Part shown: piece by piece, positions 43,425-50,874 of the stretch
Numbering within the stretch: position 1 is the first letter of the stretch
Layout: each line of letters begins with the position of its first letter
Assembly: GCF_029319185.1 (NCBI RefSeq)
Contig: NZ_CP119754.1
Span: 4,340,001-4,404,000 of the forward strand
DNA: 64,000 nucleotides
Source: Superficieibacter sp. HKU1
Lineage (GTDB): Bacteria > Pseudomonadota > Gammaproteobacteria > Enterobacterales > Enterobacteriaceae
Direction: 5' to 3'
Position numbers and translations under genes: made by a program
The notes under the pieces: generated by a model
What the model was told of the DNA's origin: nothing
Seen by the model: the letters and a program-made list of their open reading frames with translations, nothing else
Databases searched by the model: none

Positions 43425-44766
43425 CCGTCTGCTGAACTGGCTCTCCGGCGCTAAAAAAGCGAATCAGTTCTCCACCAGCGAGGTGAATAAGGCGCTGCTG
43501 GATGACTCGCCTCGCGTGGTGCGTATTACGCTATGGGCAATTTTTGCCTTTTTTCTGGCGCTGATTATCTGGGCCTCGCTTGCCAGTATTGATGAAGTCA
43601 CGCGCGGCGAAGGACGCGCGATCCCCTCCTCCCGGCTGCAAAAGGTGCAAAACCTGGAAGGTGGAATTGTGGCGCAGGTGTTTGTCCACGAAGGGGAGGT
43701 GGTGCAGGCAGGCGCGCCGCTGCTGCGCCTGGACGATACCCGATTCAAATCCAACGCCGGAGAAACGGAAGCTGACCGGCTGTCGTTGCAGGCACGTATT
43801 CAGCGTCTTAACGCACAGTTAAACGGCCAGCAAACGCTGACGCTTAATCCGGAGATCGTCAAACAAGCACCGGACATCGCTCAGGGGGAAATCGACCTCT
43901 TTAACAGCGTTAATAAACGCATTCAGGACGAAATTGCCGGGCTAAACGAGCAACTGGTACAGAAAAAGCAGGATTTGCTCGACTATCAGGCGAAACAGGC
44001 GCAGTTCCGCAGCAGCCTGCGCCTGCTCCAGCAGGAAATCTCCATGTCCGTACCGCTGGTGGCGAAAGGTGCGATTTCCAAAGTAGAAGTGTTGAGGCTC
44101 CAGCGCTCTGAAGTGGACACGCGCGGCCAGCTGGATTCCGTCACCCTCTCCATCCCCGGCGCAGAAGCGGCGATTAAGGAAATACAGAGCAAAATTGCCG
44201 AAACCCAGGGGCGCTATCGCAGCGATGCCCTTTCACAACTGAATGAAGCGCGTACCGATCTGAGTAAGACAGAAGCATCGGGCAAAGCGATTGAAGATCG
44301 GGTTAACCGTACGCTGGTCACCTCGCCTGTAAGAGGTATCGTGCAGCAGCTGTTAGTGAATACTATCGGCGGCGTCATCCAGCCGGGCAACGACCTGGTG
44401 GAGATTGTGCCGCTGGATGACACGCTGCTGATTGAAACCAAAATCCGCCCGCAGGATATTGCCTTTCTGCATCCGGGTCAGCGGGCGATCGTCAAATTTA
44501 CCGCTTACGACTACACCATTTATGGCGGTCTGGAAGGCAAACTTGAGCAGATCAGCCCGGATACGGTGACCGACAAAGACGGTAAAAGTTACTATGTGAT
44601 CCGGCTGCGCACCGATAAAAACCATCTCGGCAGCGACAGCAAACCGCTGTTAATTATCCCCGGCATGGTCGCCTCGGTGGATATCATCACCGGCAAGAAA
44701 ACCATCCTTGCTTACCTGATGAAACCAATCCTGCGCGCCAGAGCAGAAGCGTTTCGCGAGCGTTAA
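43411..44766 (+). CDS. lapC: LapC/HlyD-type membrane fusion protein
   Basis: Periplasmic adaptor joining the ABC transporter to the TolC-like channel. 451 residues: short cytoplasmic N-terminus, one membrane helix (about 37-60, LWAIFAFFLALIIWASLASI), a lipoyl-like motif (LEGGIVAQVFVHEGEVVQAG at about 84-103), a long coiled-coil hairpin (about 115-290), and a C-terminal beta-barrel with the HlyD signature SPVRGIVQQLLVNTIGGVI. Its start lies inside the ABC gene, supporting coupled translation. Confidence 0.93.
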   Translation: MRTANRLLNWLSGAKKANQFSTSEVNKALLDDSPRVVRITLWAIFAFFLALIIWASLASIDEVTRGEGRAIPSSRLQKVQNLEGGIVAQVFVHEGEVVQAGAPLLRLDDTRFKSNAGETEADRLSLQARIQRLNAQLNGQQTLTLNPEIVKQAPDIAQGEIDLFNSVNKRIQDEIAGLNEQLVQKKQDLLDYQAKQAQFRSSLRLLQQEISMSVPLVAKGAISKVEVLRLQRSEVDTRGQLDSVTLSIPGAEAAIKEIQSKIAETQGRYRSDALSQLNEARTDLSKTEASGKAIEDRVNRTLVTSPVRGIVQQLLVNTIGGVIQPGNDLVEIVPLDDTLLIETKIRPQDIAFLHPGQRAIVKFTAYDYTIYGGLEGKLEQISPDTVTDKDGKSYYVIRLRTDKNHLGSDSKPLLIIPGMVASVDIITGKKTILAYLMKPILRARAEAFRER

Positions 44767-44770
44767 GGAG

Positions 44771-44790
44771 ATGCCCGGCGCGCCGGGCAT
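44771..44790. repeat. 20-bp perfect palindrome after lapC
   Basis: ATGCCCGGCGCGCCGGGCAT is fully self-complementary and begins 4 bp after the lapC stop. It can form a GC-rich hairpin marking the end of the lap transcript, although no T-run follows. Confidence 0.7.
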
Positions 44791-44833
44791 CAGCGGTTAA
44801 TGACAGACATGGTGTAGCTATTGTGCACTGTTT

Positions 44834-44959
44834 TGCCAGGCGGGGGCTTCGCCTTACCCGGACTGGGAAACGGATCAATATCAACATATCATTCGCCATC
44901 CGCGATCAAAACGTTATTACTCATCCGTAGGCCTGTGCAAGCGAAGCGCCGCCAGGCAT
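44834..44959. repeat. REP/BIME pair between lapC and the immunity gene array
   Basis: Two inverted REP-like units. 44834-44864 reads TGCCAGGCGGGGGCTTCGCC and on through TTACCCGGACTG. 44926-44959 is the opposite orientation (GTAGGCCTGTGCAAGCGAAG and on through CGCCGCCAGGCA). They resemble enterobacterial REP sequences. The rest of the 296-bp gap (44960-45062) is AT-rich with no recognisable gene. Confidence 0.65.
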
Positions 44960-45062
44960 TGTTCTGCGGTATAACGTTTGCCAGCGACCTTGAGCCTAAG
45001 CATGATAAAAAAACAATCCGTTAATATTACCTATTTTTACTGGCAACAAGGCGCTTTGGAGA

Positions 45063-45353
45063 TCACTTTGAATCTTTAAATAAAGGTAATCCCTGAGAGC
45101 GTCGCCATTCTTTGACGATTTTCAGGATATTTTCAGGTTCATCATCACCCCGTTTTTCTGGATAAAAAATTAGATCTCCCTTTGCTGGATGCTCGGTTAT
45201 TTTGATAAAATAATCCACCATATCATCAACATACCTTTCTAATTCTTTTCCTTTTAACGTTTTATCTTTACTCGTTACATTTATTATTTGCTCGAGAAGC
45301 TCAAAAAATTCCTCCTCTGTAATATCCTCAATATTTTTTTTAAAGCTAATCAT
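45063..45353 (-). CDS. Im9-like DNase immunity protein, cassette 3 (distal)
   Basis: 96-residue acidic protein of the colicin/pyocin DNase immunity family (Im2/7/8/9 fold). Helix 1-2 region is DITEEEFFELLEQIINVTSK, and the conserved helix 3 motif HPAKGDLIFYP matches the HPSGSDLIYYP type of Im proteins. The start at 45353 is chosen by alignment with the two paralogues here; it begins 5 bp after the stop of the preceding nuclease gene. The C-terminus WRRSQGLPLFKDSK is nearly identical in all three copies, while the specificity helix 2 region differs. AT-rich compared with the neighbouring lap genes. Confidence 0.88.
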   Translation of the reverse strand: MISFKKNIEDITEEEFFELLEQIINVTSKDKTLKGKELERYVDDMVDYFIKITEHPAKGDLIFYPEKRGDDEPENILKIVKEWRRSQGLPLFKDSK

Positions 45354-45357
45354 ATAG

Positions 45358-45708
45358 TTATCTCCTGTAGTGGATTTCATCGTGTAGTCGTGGTGTAACA
45401 ACCCTCAAATTATCAATATCATACACTTCCCCTCCTTGCCCTATCTTGACCAAATGATGTATCTGGAATTTTTTTACTATCTCATTAGGACCGTGATAAT
45501 AACCTTCTTCGGGAACATATGGGGTGTACCCTTTACTGATAATATTTTGATTACTTTTTATAAACTGCTCCCTAAGCTCAGGATCCTGACTCACCTCCAG
45601 CCACAGCGCCTCCCGGAATTTATCAAAATTTTTAAACTCCCGTCCGCGTAATTTATCAGCAATATGCGCCGGGATGGGCGCGCCGTCGCCGTTATTGGTC
45701 ACCGACAT
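45358..45708 (-). CDS. Displaced HNH DNase domain, cassette 3
   Basis: 116-residue colicin E9-type nuclease domain without delivery modules. The first 26 residues (MSVTNNGDGAPIPAHIADKL onward) are identical to residues 473-498 of the Hcp-fused toxin at 46993-48759. The HNH/beta-beta-alpha-metal motif is intact: FQIHH, GGEVYDIDNLR, TPRLHDEIHYRR. The ATG is an internal Met of the full-length toxin; homology extends about 45 bases further upstream (encoding VPLSP and WLD) before an in-frame stop. Probably a silent donor module for recombination with the full-length effector. An intact immunity gene follows. Confidence 0.82.
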   Translation of the reverse strand: MSVTNNGDGAPIPAHIADKLRGREFKNFDKFREALWLEVSQDPELREQFIKSNQNIISKGYTPYVPEEGYYHGPNEIVKKFQIHHLVKIGQGGEVYDIDNLRVVTPRLHDEIHYRR

Positions 45709-45819
45709 ATCCAGCCAGCCAGTGTGCGGTGAAAGCGGGACATTGACAAAATGATGTAATTAGATTTCAGTATTTTTTGACCTTTTTCTTTAAGACCCAC
45801 CGCAGTATTATTTCATGTT

Positions 45820-45862
45820 GTTAACATCATCGCGTTAGCCAGCCACACACGATGATGTTAAC
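45820..45862. repeat. 13-bp inverted repeat in the inter-cassette spacer
   Basis: GTTAACATCATCG (45820-45832) and CGATGATGTTAAC (45850-45862) are perfect complements around a 17-nt loop. The equivalent spacer upstream keeps 10-bp arms (46641-46650 and 46664-46673). The surrounding ~145 bp of spacer (45716-45860 and 46533-46676) are almost identical between the two copies. Confidence 0.85.
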
Positions 45863-45881
45863 AAATTATTTATTGCCTTTT

Positions 45882-46172
45882 TTATTTAGAATCCTTAAAC
45901 AAGGGGAGGCCCTGTGAGCGTCGCCACTCTTTAACGATTTTCAGGATGTTTTCAGGCTCACGCGCTTCTGGTGATTCAGGATAGAAGATAAGATCGCTAC
46001 CAGCAGGGTGTGCAGTGATCGCCATAAAATGATCGGTCAGACGGTCAATATAATCTTCTACTTCATCATCATTTAATGATTTATCTTGTCTCGTAGAATT
46101 TCTAAACTCGCCCAGTAACTCAAGAAAATCCTCCTCTGTATAATCCTCAATTTTCTCTCTAAAGCTAATCAT
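45882..46172 (-). CDS. Im9-like DNase immunity protein, cassette 2
   Basis: 96-residue member of the DNase immunity family, paired with the displaced nuclease 46175-46525 (2-bp gap). Helix 1-2 region DYTEEDFLELLGEFRNSTRQ, conserved HPAGSDLIFYP motif. The loop after it (ESPEAREPENILKIVKEW) differs from both paralogues. The shared C-terminus WRRSQGLPLFKDSK is identical to cassette 3. Predicted to neutralise only its partner nuclease. Confidence 0.88.
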   Translation of the reverse strand: MISFREKIEDYTEEDFLELLGEFRNSTRQDKSLNDDEVEDYIDRLTDHFMAITAHPAGSDLIFYPESPEAREPENILKIVKEWRRSQGLPLFKDSK

Positions 46173-46174
46173 AG

Positions 46175-46525
46175 TTATCTCCTGTAGTGAATTTCATCAT
46201 GTAGCAGAGGTGTTACAATCCTCAAGTTATCAATAACATAAACACTACCACCATGCTCAATTGCAGTAGCATGGTGTATCTGAAATCTTTTAACTATTTC
46301 TTTGGGTCCAATATAGTGCCCACTTTTAAAAGAAAAAGGAGCACGGCCCCGACTTAGTTTGTCCTGATTATCCTCATTAAACTGCGCCATCAACTCCGGA
46401 TCCTTGCTTATCTCCAGCCACAGCGCTTCCCGGAAATCATCAAAGGTCTTAAACTCCCGTCCGCGTAATTTATCAGCAATATGCGCCGGGATAGGTGCGC
46501 CGTCGCCGTTATTGGTCACTGACAT
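46175..46525 (-). CDS. Displaced HNH DNase domain, cassette 2
   Basis: 116-residue nuclease domain with the same first 26 residues (one substitution region, FKTFDDF for FKNFDKF) and the same last residues as the Hcp-fused toxin, but a divergent centre (NEDNQDKLSRGRAPFSFKSG). Catalytic FQIHH, GGSVYVIDNLR and LHDEIHYRR are intact. It starts 817 bp from the corresponding Met of cassette 3 and 818 bp from that of the full-length protein. No secretion domain, so delivery needs recombination onto the Hcp gene. Its immunity gene follows directly. Confidence 0.82.
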   Translation of the reverse strand: MSVTNNGDGAPIPAHIADKLRGREFKTFDDFREALWLEISKDPELMAQFNEDNQDKLSRGRAPFSFKSGHYIGPKEIVKRFQIHHATAIEHGGSVYVIDNLRIVTPLLHDEIHYRR

Positions 46526-46697
46526 ATCCAGCCAGCGAGTGTGCGGTGAAAGCGGGACATTGATAAAATGATGTAATTAGATTTCAGTATTTTTTGAACC
46601 TTTTTCTTTAAGACCCACCGCAGTATTATTTCATGTTGTTAACATCATCGCGTTAGCCAGACACGATGATGTTCCATATATGATTTTATTACCTGCT

Positions 46698-46988
46698 TCA
46701 CTTAGAGCCTTTAAACAAAGGCAGCCCCTGCGAACGCCGCCATTCCTTGACGATTCTTACAACATTTTCAGATGAGTCATCGCCCGGTTTTTCTGGATAA
46801 AATAGCAGGTCTCCTTCTGCCGGATGCTCTGTGATTTTAATAAAATGTTCTACAATAGCATCAACATAGTCCTCTAGTTGCTTTCCTTTTAAGGATTTAT
46901 TTTTTCTTGTTGAACTCATCAACTCTCCAAGAAGCTCCATAAATTCTTCTTCAGTATAATCTTCAAATTTTTCTTTGAAAGAAAACAT
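46698..46988 (-). CDS. Im9-like DNase immunity protein of the Hcp effector
   Basis: 96-residue immunity protein paired with the full-length Hcp-nuclease effector, starting 4 bp after its stop. Helix region DYTEEEFMELLGELMSSTRK and conserved HPAEGDLLFYP motif. The start at 46988 is chosen by alignment with the paralogues and the upstream GGAGATAAAAGC; an in-frame ATG further upstream lies inside the toxin gene. It protects the producer and siblings from the DNase. Confidence 0.9.
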   Translation of the reverse strand: MFSFKEKFEDYTEEEFMELLGELMSSTRKNKSLKGKQLEDYVDAIVEHFIKITEHPAEGDLLFYPEKPGDDSSENVVRIVKEWRRSQGLPLFKGSK

Positions 46989-46992
46989 GCTT

Positions 46993-48759
46993 TTATCTCC
47001 TGTAGTGAATCTCGTCATGTAGTCGAGGCGTAACGATTCTCAAATTATCAATATTGTAAACTTCTCCGCCATTCTCAATCGCAATCCGGTGGTGTATCTG
47101 AAATTTATTAATTATTCTTTTTGGACCATAATAATAGCCTTCCTTAGAAGTATAAGGTGCATGAGTTTGATTGAGAGCATCTTTATTTCTTTCTTTAAAC
47201 TGCGCCATCAACTCCGGATCCTTGCTTATCTCCAGCCACAGCGCCTCCCGGAATTTATCAAAATTTTTAAACTCCCGCCCGCGTAATTTATCAGCGATAT
47301 GCGCCGGGATGGGTGCGCCGTCGCCGTTATTGGTCACTGACATATCCAGCCAGTATTTCCCTGGTGAAAGCGGGACGCCATTTCCTGTCACAACGCCGGG
47401 CAGCTTTCGCGGATCTTCTTTCAGGTAAACATAGATCGGCTTAATGCCGGAGCCCGCCGGAAAGACCAGAATATAATCGTTAAAATCTTTTACGTCGGGA
47501 ACCGGGAATGGCGGCGTGGTCCAGGTATCTGTGCCGTCCGGGATCGGCGTCACCAGAATGGTGGGCTGATCCAGCGGGGGTGTGTCGTTACCGGTATGGC
47601 CGGGAACATTGCCATGTTCCGGGTTTTCCGGCGTCCAGGTGATTAGGGGTCCGTCGACATCATGGGCGGGGGTGAATTCGTAACGCTGCGTGTCCTCGTT
47701 CCACAGCATGTTCGCCACGCGGACGTTTTCATACGGCGTACCTTCCCCCGTGTGCACGCCATACACCTGCGGCCTGCCGTGAATATCGGTTCCCCAGAAA
47801 AAACGCACCCGGGTGGTGGCAGTACTGCCTGCCAGCGCTTTCTGGCGCAGCTCTTCCTCATACCAGAACTCATCACGTCCGGGGACGCGGGCGCTGCCCT
47901 CGCCTGCAGAGGGAATATACAGGGCAGATGCCAGCGCGCCGATATACGGTACGTATCTTGCCACCCCTAATACGCCACTAAGCGACCATTCGCCCCAGCC
48001 CCGGGTAGCAAGAGGCCCGCCTGATACCAGAGGAAAAGACGCGTTTTCTGCGTCATGTGGATGACGATATCCGCAGCAATCATCAACCACCGGCTGGGCA
48101 AAAATGGCCACCTGCCCGAAGTTTTCAGCGGGTTCTTCTGCCGTTCCGGCGTCCGTGCACCCTTTCTCCTTCAGACAGGATTTGGCGTAGACCGGGGTAA
48201 CCTGTGGCGCAGGGGGTGGCAGGTTAACAACCGGTAGCGGTTCAGGTTTACGATTGCTGGCGGGTGGGCTTTGAGGGGGAATGAACAGGCTATTGTAGCC
48301 AGCAGGAAAAGCCAGCCAGTCAAATTCCGTACTGGCTATCAGATGTTTACATAATATGTAGTCATAGTCGACGGTGATATATTCGGTATCAAGGTTATTA
48401 TGAGAAATGCTTACATGAACAGCGGTTAATGAAGCATTCCTGAGCTGAATATAATAATAGCGTTCCCGGTGTCCGGTTTTATTTATCCGATAAAAATAAA
48501 TTTCAATGAATAACCGCTCATTCTGGTTTATGGCGTTGCAGAGCAGCGGAGAGCTTTTATCGATGAGCTTGCAAAACGTAAGCCCCTGGAGATTAACACC
48601 TTTACCGGTACTGGTAAGTCTATTGCTTAATGCAAAAACAAAAATTTCATCTTCATGGCCGACCTGCCAGCGGTTGCCAACCGATTCATATGTCCCACAC
48701 CCTGAAGAAATATCACCCTGCTTCTCGCCGACTATTCTCAGATAAACAAGAACGCTCAT
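46993..48759 (-). CDS. Hcp-fused S-pyocin/HNH DNase effector of type VI secretion
   Basis: Type VI secretion effector in which the tube protein Hcp carries a toxin extension. 588 residues. Residues 1-160 are Hcp-like (GEKQGDISSGCGTYESVGN, GHEDEIFVFALSN, LIDKSSPLL). A Pro-rich linker (about 165-190) follows, then a hydrophobic stretch (about 258-282, VLGVARYVPYIGALASALYI). Residues about 285-460 resemble an S-type pyocin domain (RFFWGTDIHGRPQVYGVHTGEGTPYENVR, key piece VYGVHTGEGTPYENV). Residues 473-588 are a colicin E9-like HNH DNase (FQIHH, IDNLRIVTP, LHDEIHYRR). Immunity gene directly downstream. No type VI core genes are in the window, so delivery relies on a distant apparatus. Confidence 0.9.
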   Translation of the reverse strand: MSVLVYLRIVGEKQGDISSGCGTYESVGNRWQVGHEDEIFVFALSNRLTSTGKGVNLQGLTFCKLIDKSSPLLCNAINQNERLFIEIYFYRINKTGHRERYYYIQLRNASLTAVHVSISHNNLDTEYITVDYDYILCKHLIASTEFDWLAFPAGYNSLFIPPQSPPASNRKPEPLPVVNLPPPAPQVTPVYAKSCLKEKGCTDAGTAEEPAENFGQVAIFAQPVVDDCCGYRHPHDAENASFPLVSGGPLATRGWGEWSLSGVLGVARYVPYIGALASALYIPSAGEGSARVPGRDEFWYEEELRQKALAGSTATTRVRFFWGTDIHGRPQVYGVHTGEGTPYENVRVANMLWNEDTQRYEFTPAHDVDGPLITWTPENPEHGNVPGHTGNDTPPLDQPTILVTPIPDGTDTWTTPPFPVPDVKDFNDYILVFPAGSGIKPIYVYLKEDPRKLPGVVTGNGVPLSPGKYWLDMSVTNNGDGAPIPAHIADKLRGREFKNFDKFREALWLEISKDPELMAQFKERNKDALNQTHAPYTSKEGYYYGPKRIINKFQIHHRIAIENGGEVYNIDNLRIVTPRLHDEIHYRR

Positions 48760-49093
48760 TCCCTGTCATTTCTGCTGTTCCATGATGATTTTATTAAACG
48801 CCCGACATAGCCACAATTCAATCAGAAGTGCTTTACAATGAAGATTATTTTATTAGATTAACATCATCTTTCAGGACGCAAAGATTTATTTAAACAGCTG
48901 CATTACAAATTAGATAGATCACCAACATTTATTTAATTAGCGGCCACATTTTTTTCTGCGCAAGGAGCGAAATAAATTGCCAACCTTCTTAATTTCGCCC
49001 ATTCCGGCTGGTGATTTGCGCTGTCTGAAGACAGTTCAAATCACTCAACCGGAATGGGTTTCCTTCTGGCAAACAACGACTGTACGAATCAGC
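48760..49093. other. Intergenic region between Hcp effector and proP
   Basis: 334 bp without a gene. The part next to the effector is AT-rich and likely holds its promoter. The part next to proP contains a long three-step inverted repeat at 48998-49058: CCCATTCCGG/CCGGAATGGG outside, GTGATTTG/CAAATCAC in the middle, CTGTCT/AGACAG inside. It lies 36 bp after the proP stop and marks the right edge of the accessory region. Confidence 0.8.
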
Positions 49094-50596
49094 TTAGTCG
49101 TTAATCACCGGATGCTGCTGCACCAGACGCGAACGTTTTTCCTGAAGATCGGCAATCTCTTTGTCAATATCTTCGATTTTCTGCTCGATATTGTCGTGAT
49201 GCTCCTGAAGAATTTCCTTCGCTTCCTGGAGGTCAGATGCCGCAGGGGTGGCGCCTTTCAGCGGCAGATTCGCGGTTTCCTTCATCGTCAGGCCGGTAAT
49301 CAAACCAATCGCCGCAACGACCATCAGATAATACGCCGGCATCATCAGGTTCTGCGTGCTTTCCACCAGCCAGGCGGCCAGCGTCGGCGTCAGACCGGCA
49401 ATCAGGATCGAGATGTTAAACGAGCTGGCAAGCGCACTGTAACGCAGGTGCGTCGGGAACATCGCCGGCAGCGTGGAGGCCATCACCCCGGTGAAGCAGT
49501 TCAGCACTACCGCCAGGATCAGCAGACCGGCAAAGATCAAGCCGAGGACATCACTGTTGATCAGGATGAACGCCGGGATTGCCAGGGCAAACAGCGCGAT
49601 ACTCCCCAACAGCACGAAAGGACGACGGCCAAAACGGTCACTCAGCAGTCCCATAATGGGCTGAACAAACAGCATGCCGATCATGATAGCGATGATAATC
49701 AGCACCCCATGATCTTCCGAATAGTGCAGGTTATGCGACAGGTAGCTCGGCATGTAGGTAAGCAGCATGTAATAGGTCACGTTGGTCGCGATGACCAGAC
49801 CAATACAGGTCAGCAGGCTGCGCCAGTGTTTGGTAGCGATTTCCTTAAAGGATACTTTCGGACCTTCCTGGAGTCCCTGACGATCGCCCTGCTCAAGCTT
49901 ATCGACATGTTGCTGGAATGCCGGTGTCTCTTCCAGCGCATGACGCAGATAGAGACCAATCAGGCCCAGCGGCAGTGCCAGGAAGAACGGAATACGCCAG
50001 CCCCAGTCAAGGAAGTTGACTTCACCGACAATTGCCGACAGCAGGACAACGACCCCTGCCCCGAGCACAAATCCGGCAATGGAACCGAAGTCCAGCCAGC
50101 TTCCCATAAACCCACGTTTACGGTCGGGAGAGTATTCGGCCACAAAGATGGATGCACCGGTGTATTCACCACCGACCGAGAATCCCTGCGCCATCTTACA
50201 CAGCAACAGTAAGATCGGAGCCCAGATGCCAATCGATTCATAGGAAGGGATCAGGCCGATACAGAAGGTACTGACCGACATGATAATAATGGTGATAGAC
50301 AGTATCTTCTGCCGACCGTATTTATCGCCAAGCATCCCGAAGAACAGGCCGCCTAACGGGCGAATCAGGAACGGAACGGAGAAGGTCCCGAGCGCAGCGA
50401 TCATCTGCACGCTGGGGTTGGCATCAGGGAAAAAGACTTTACCCAACGCATAAGCGACAAAACCATAAACACCAAAATCAAACCACTCCATCGCGTTACC
50501 GAGCGATGCCGCGGTAATCGCTTTACGCAGTTTGGCATCATCAATGATGGTGACATCGCGCAGGGTGATTGGCTTTACTTTTTTCCTTTTAAGCAT
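49094..50596 (-). CDS. proP: Osmosensing proline/betaine:proton symporter ProP
   Basis: Inner-membrane major facilitator that takes up proline, glycine betaine and related osmolytes when osmolality rises. 500 residues, the E. coli length. Twelve helices, with the MFS loop GDKYGRQKIL between helices 2 and 3. The C-terminal tail (about 455-495, EAKEILQEHHDNIEQKIEDI) is the antiparallel coiled coil that tunes the osmotic set point. The start at 50596 is preceded by GAGGATAA. Order proP-yjcZ-crfC-phnA is that of E. coli. Confidence 0.98.
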   Translation of the reverse strand: MLKRKKVKPITLRDVTIIDDAKLRKAITAASLGNAMEWFDFGVYGFVAYALGKVFFPDANPSVQMIAALGTFSVPFLIRPLGGLFFGMLGDKYGRQKILSITIIIMSVSTFCIGLIPSYESIGIWAPILLLLCKMAQGFSVGGEYTGASIFVAEYSPDRKRGFMGSWLDFGSIAGFVLGAGVVVLLSAIVGEVNFLDWGWRIPFFLALPLGLIGLYLRHALEETPAFQQHVDKLEQGDRQGLQEGPKVSFKEIATKHWRSLLTCIGLVIATNVTYYMLLTYMPSYLSHNLHYSEDHGVLIIIAIMIGMLFVQPIMGLLSDRFGRRPFVLLGSIALFALAIPAFILINSDVLGLIFAGLLILAVVLNCFTGVMASTLPAMFPTHLRYSALASSFNISILIAGLTPTLAAWLVESTQNLMMPAYYLMVVAAIGLITGLTMKETANLPLKGATPAASDLQEAKEILQEHHDNIEQKIEDIDKEIADLQEKRSRLVQQHPVIND

Positions 50597-50800
50597 AGTT
50601 ATCCTCGTTAACTTTCGCCCTGAATGACCAACGCAAACGCATCGTCAACCTTTGACGACGGCGGTTGTTCGCGAGCGGAACTTCATGATCGTCAATCCAC
50701 ACTTCAAGCGTAGCAGGTTTACTTATGCTGGCTGGCTAAAGCCTGCACAACTAAAACATTCATGCCATGAATAATGCATTACCCTACCAGCGTTTAAAAA

Positions 50801-50816
50801 CGTGATCAACTTCACG
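50801..50816 (-). promoter_or_regulatory. CRP-like site upstream of proP
   Basis: CGTGA-TCAACT-TCACG matches 8 of 10 core bases of the CRP consensus and is symmetric. It lies about 205 bp before the proP start in the 278-bp gap to yjcZ. CRP control of the proP P1 promoter is known in E. coli. Confidence 0.6.
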
Positions 50817-50874
50817 AAATTCAGCCAGGTACGTTAACGGGGTTTATCGTGCTGCAAAAAAAGAAGAAGCGGCC

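Larger units (their letters stand above)
45358..47343 (-). repeat. Three-copy nuclease-immunity cassette array, 817-818 bp period
   Basis: The internal Met of the nuclease domain occurs at 47343 (within the full-length effector), 46525 and 45708, spacing 818 and 817 bp. Each unit holds a 116-codon nuclease domain, a 96-codon immunity gene and, between units, a ~170-bp spacer. Block ends are nearly identical in DNA and block centres diverge. Confidence 0.9.

Noticed and set aside
46175..46525. Frameshifted remainder of one longer Hcp toxin gene
   Set aside because: An intact immunity gene separates it from the full-length toxin and the unit repeats with constant period, so it is a displaced cassette and not a broken 3' end.
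48977..50212. 411-codon frame opposite proP
   Set aside because: Gln/Arg/His-rich antisense shadow of proP; no start signal or homology.
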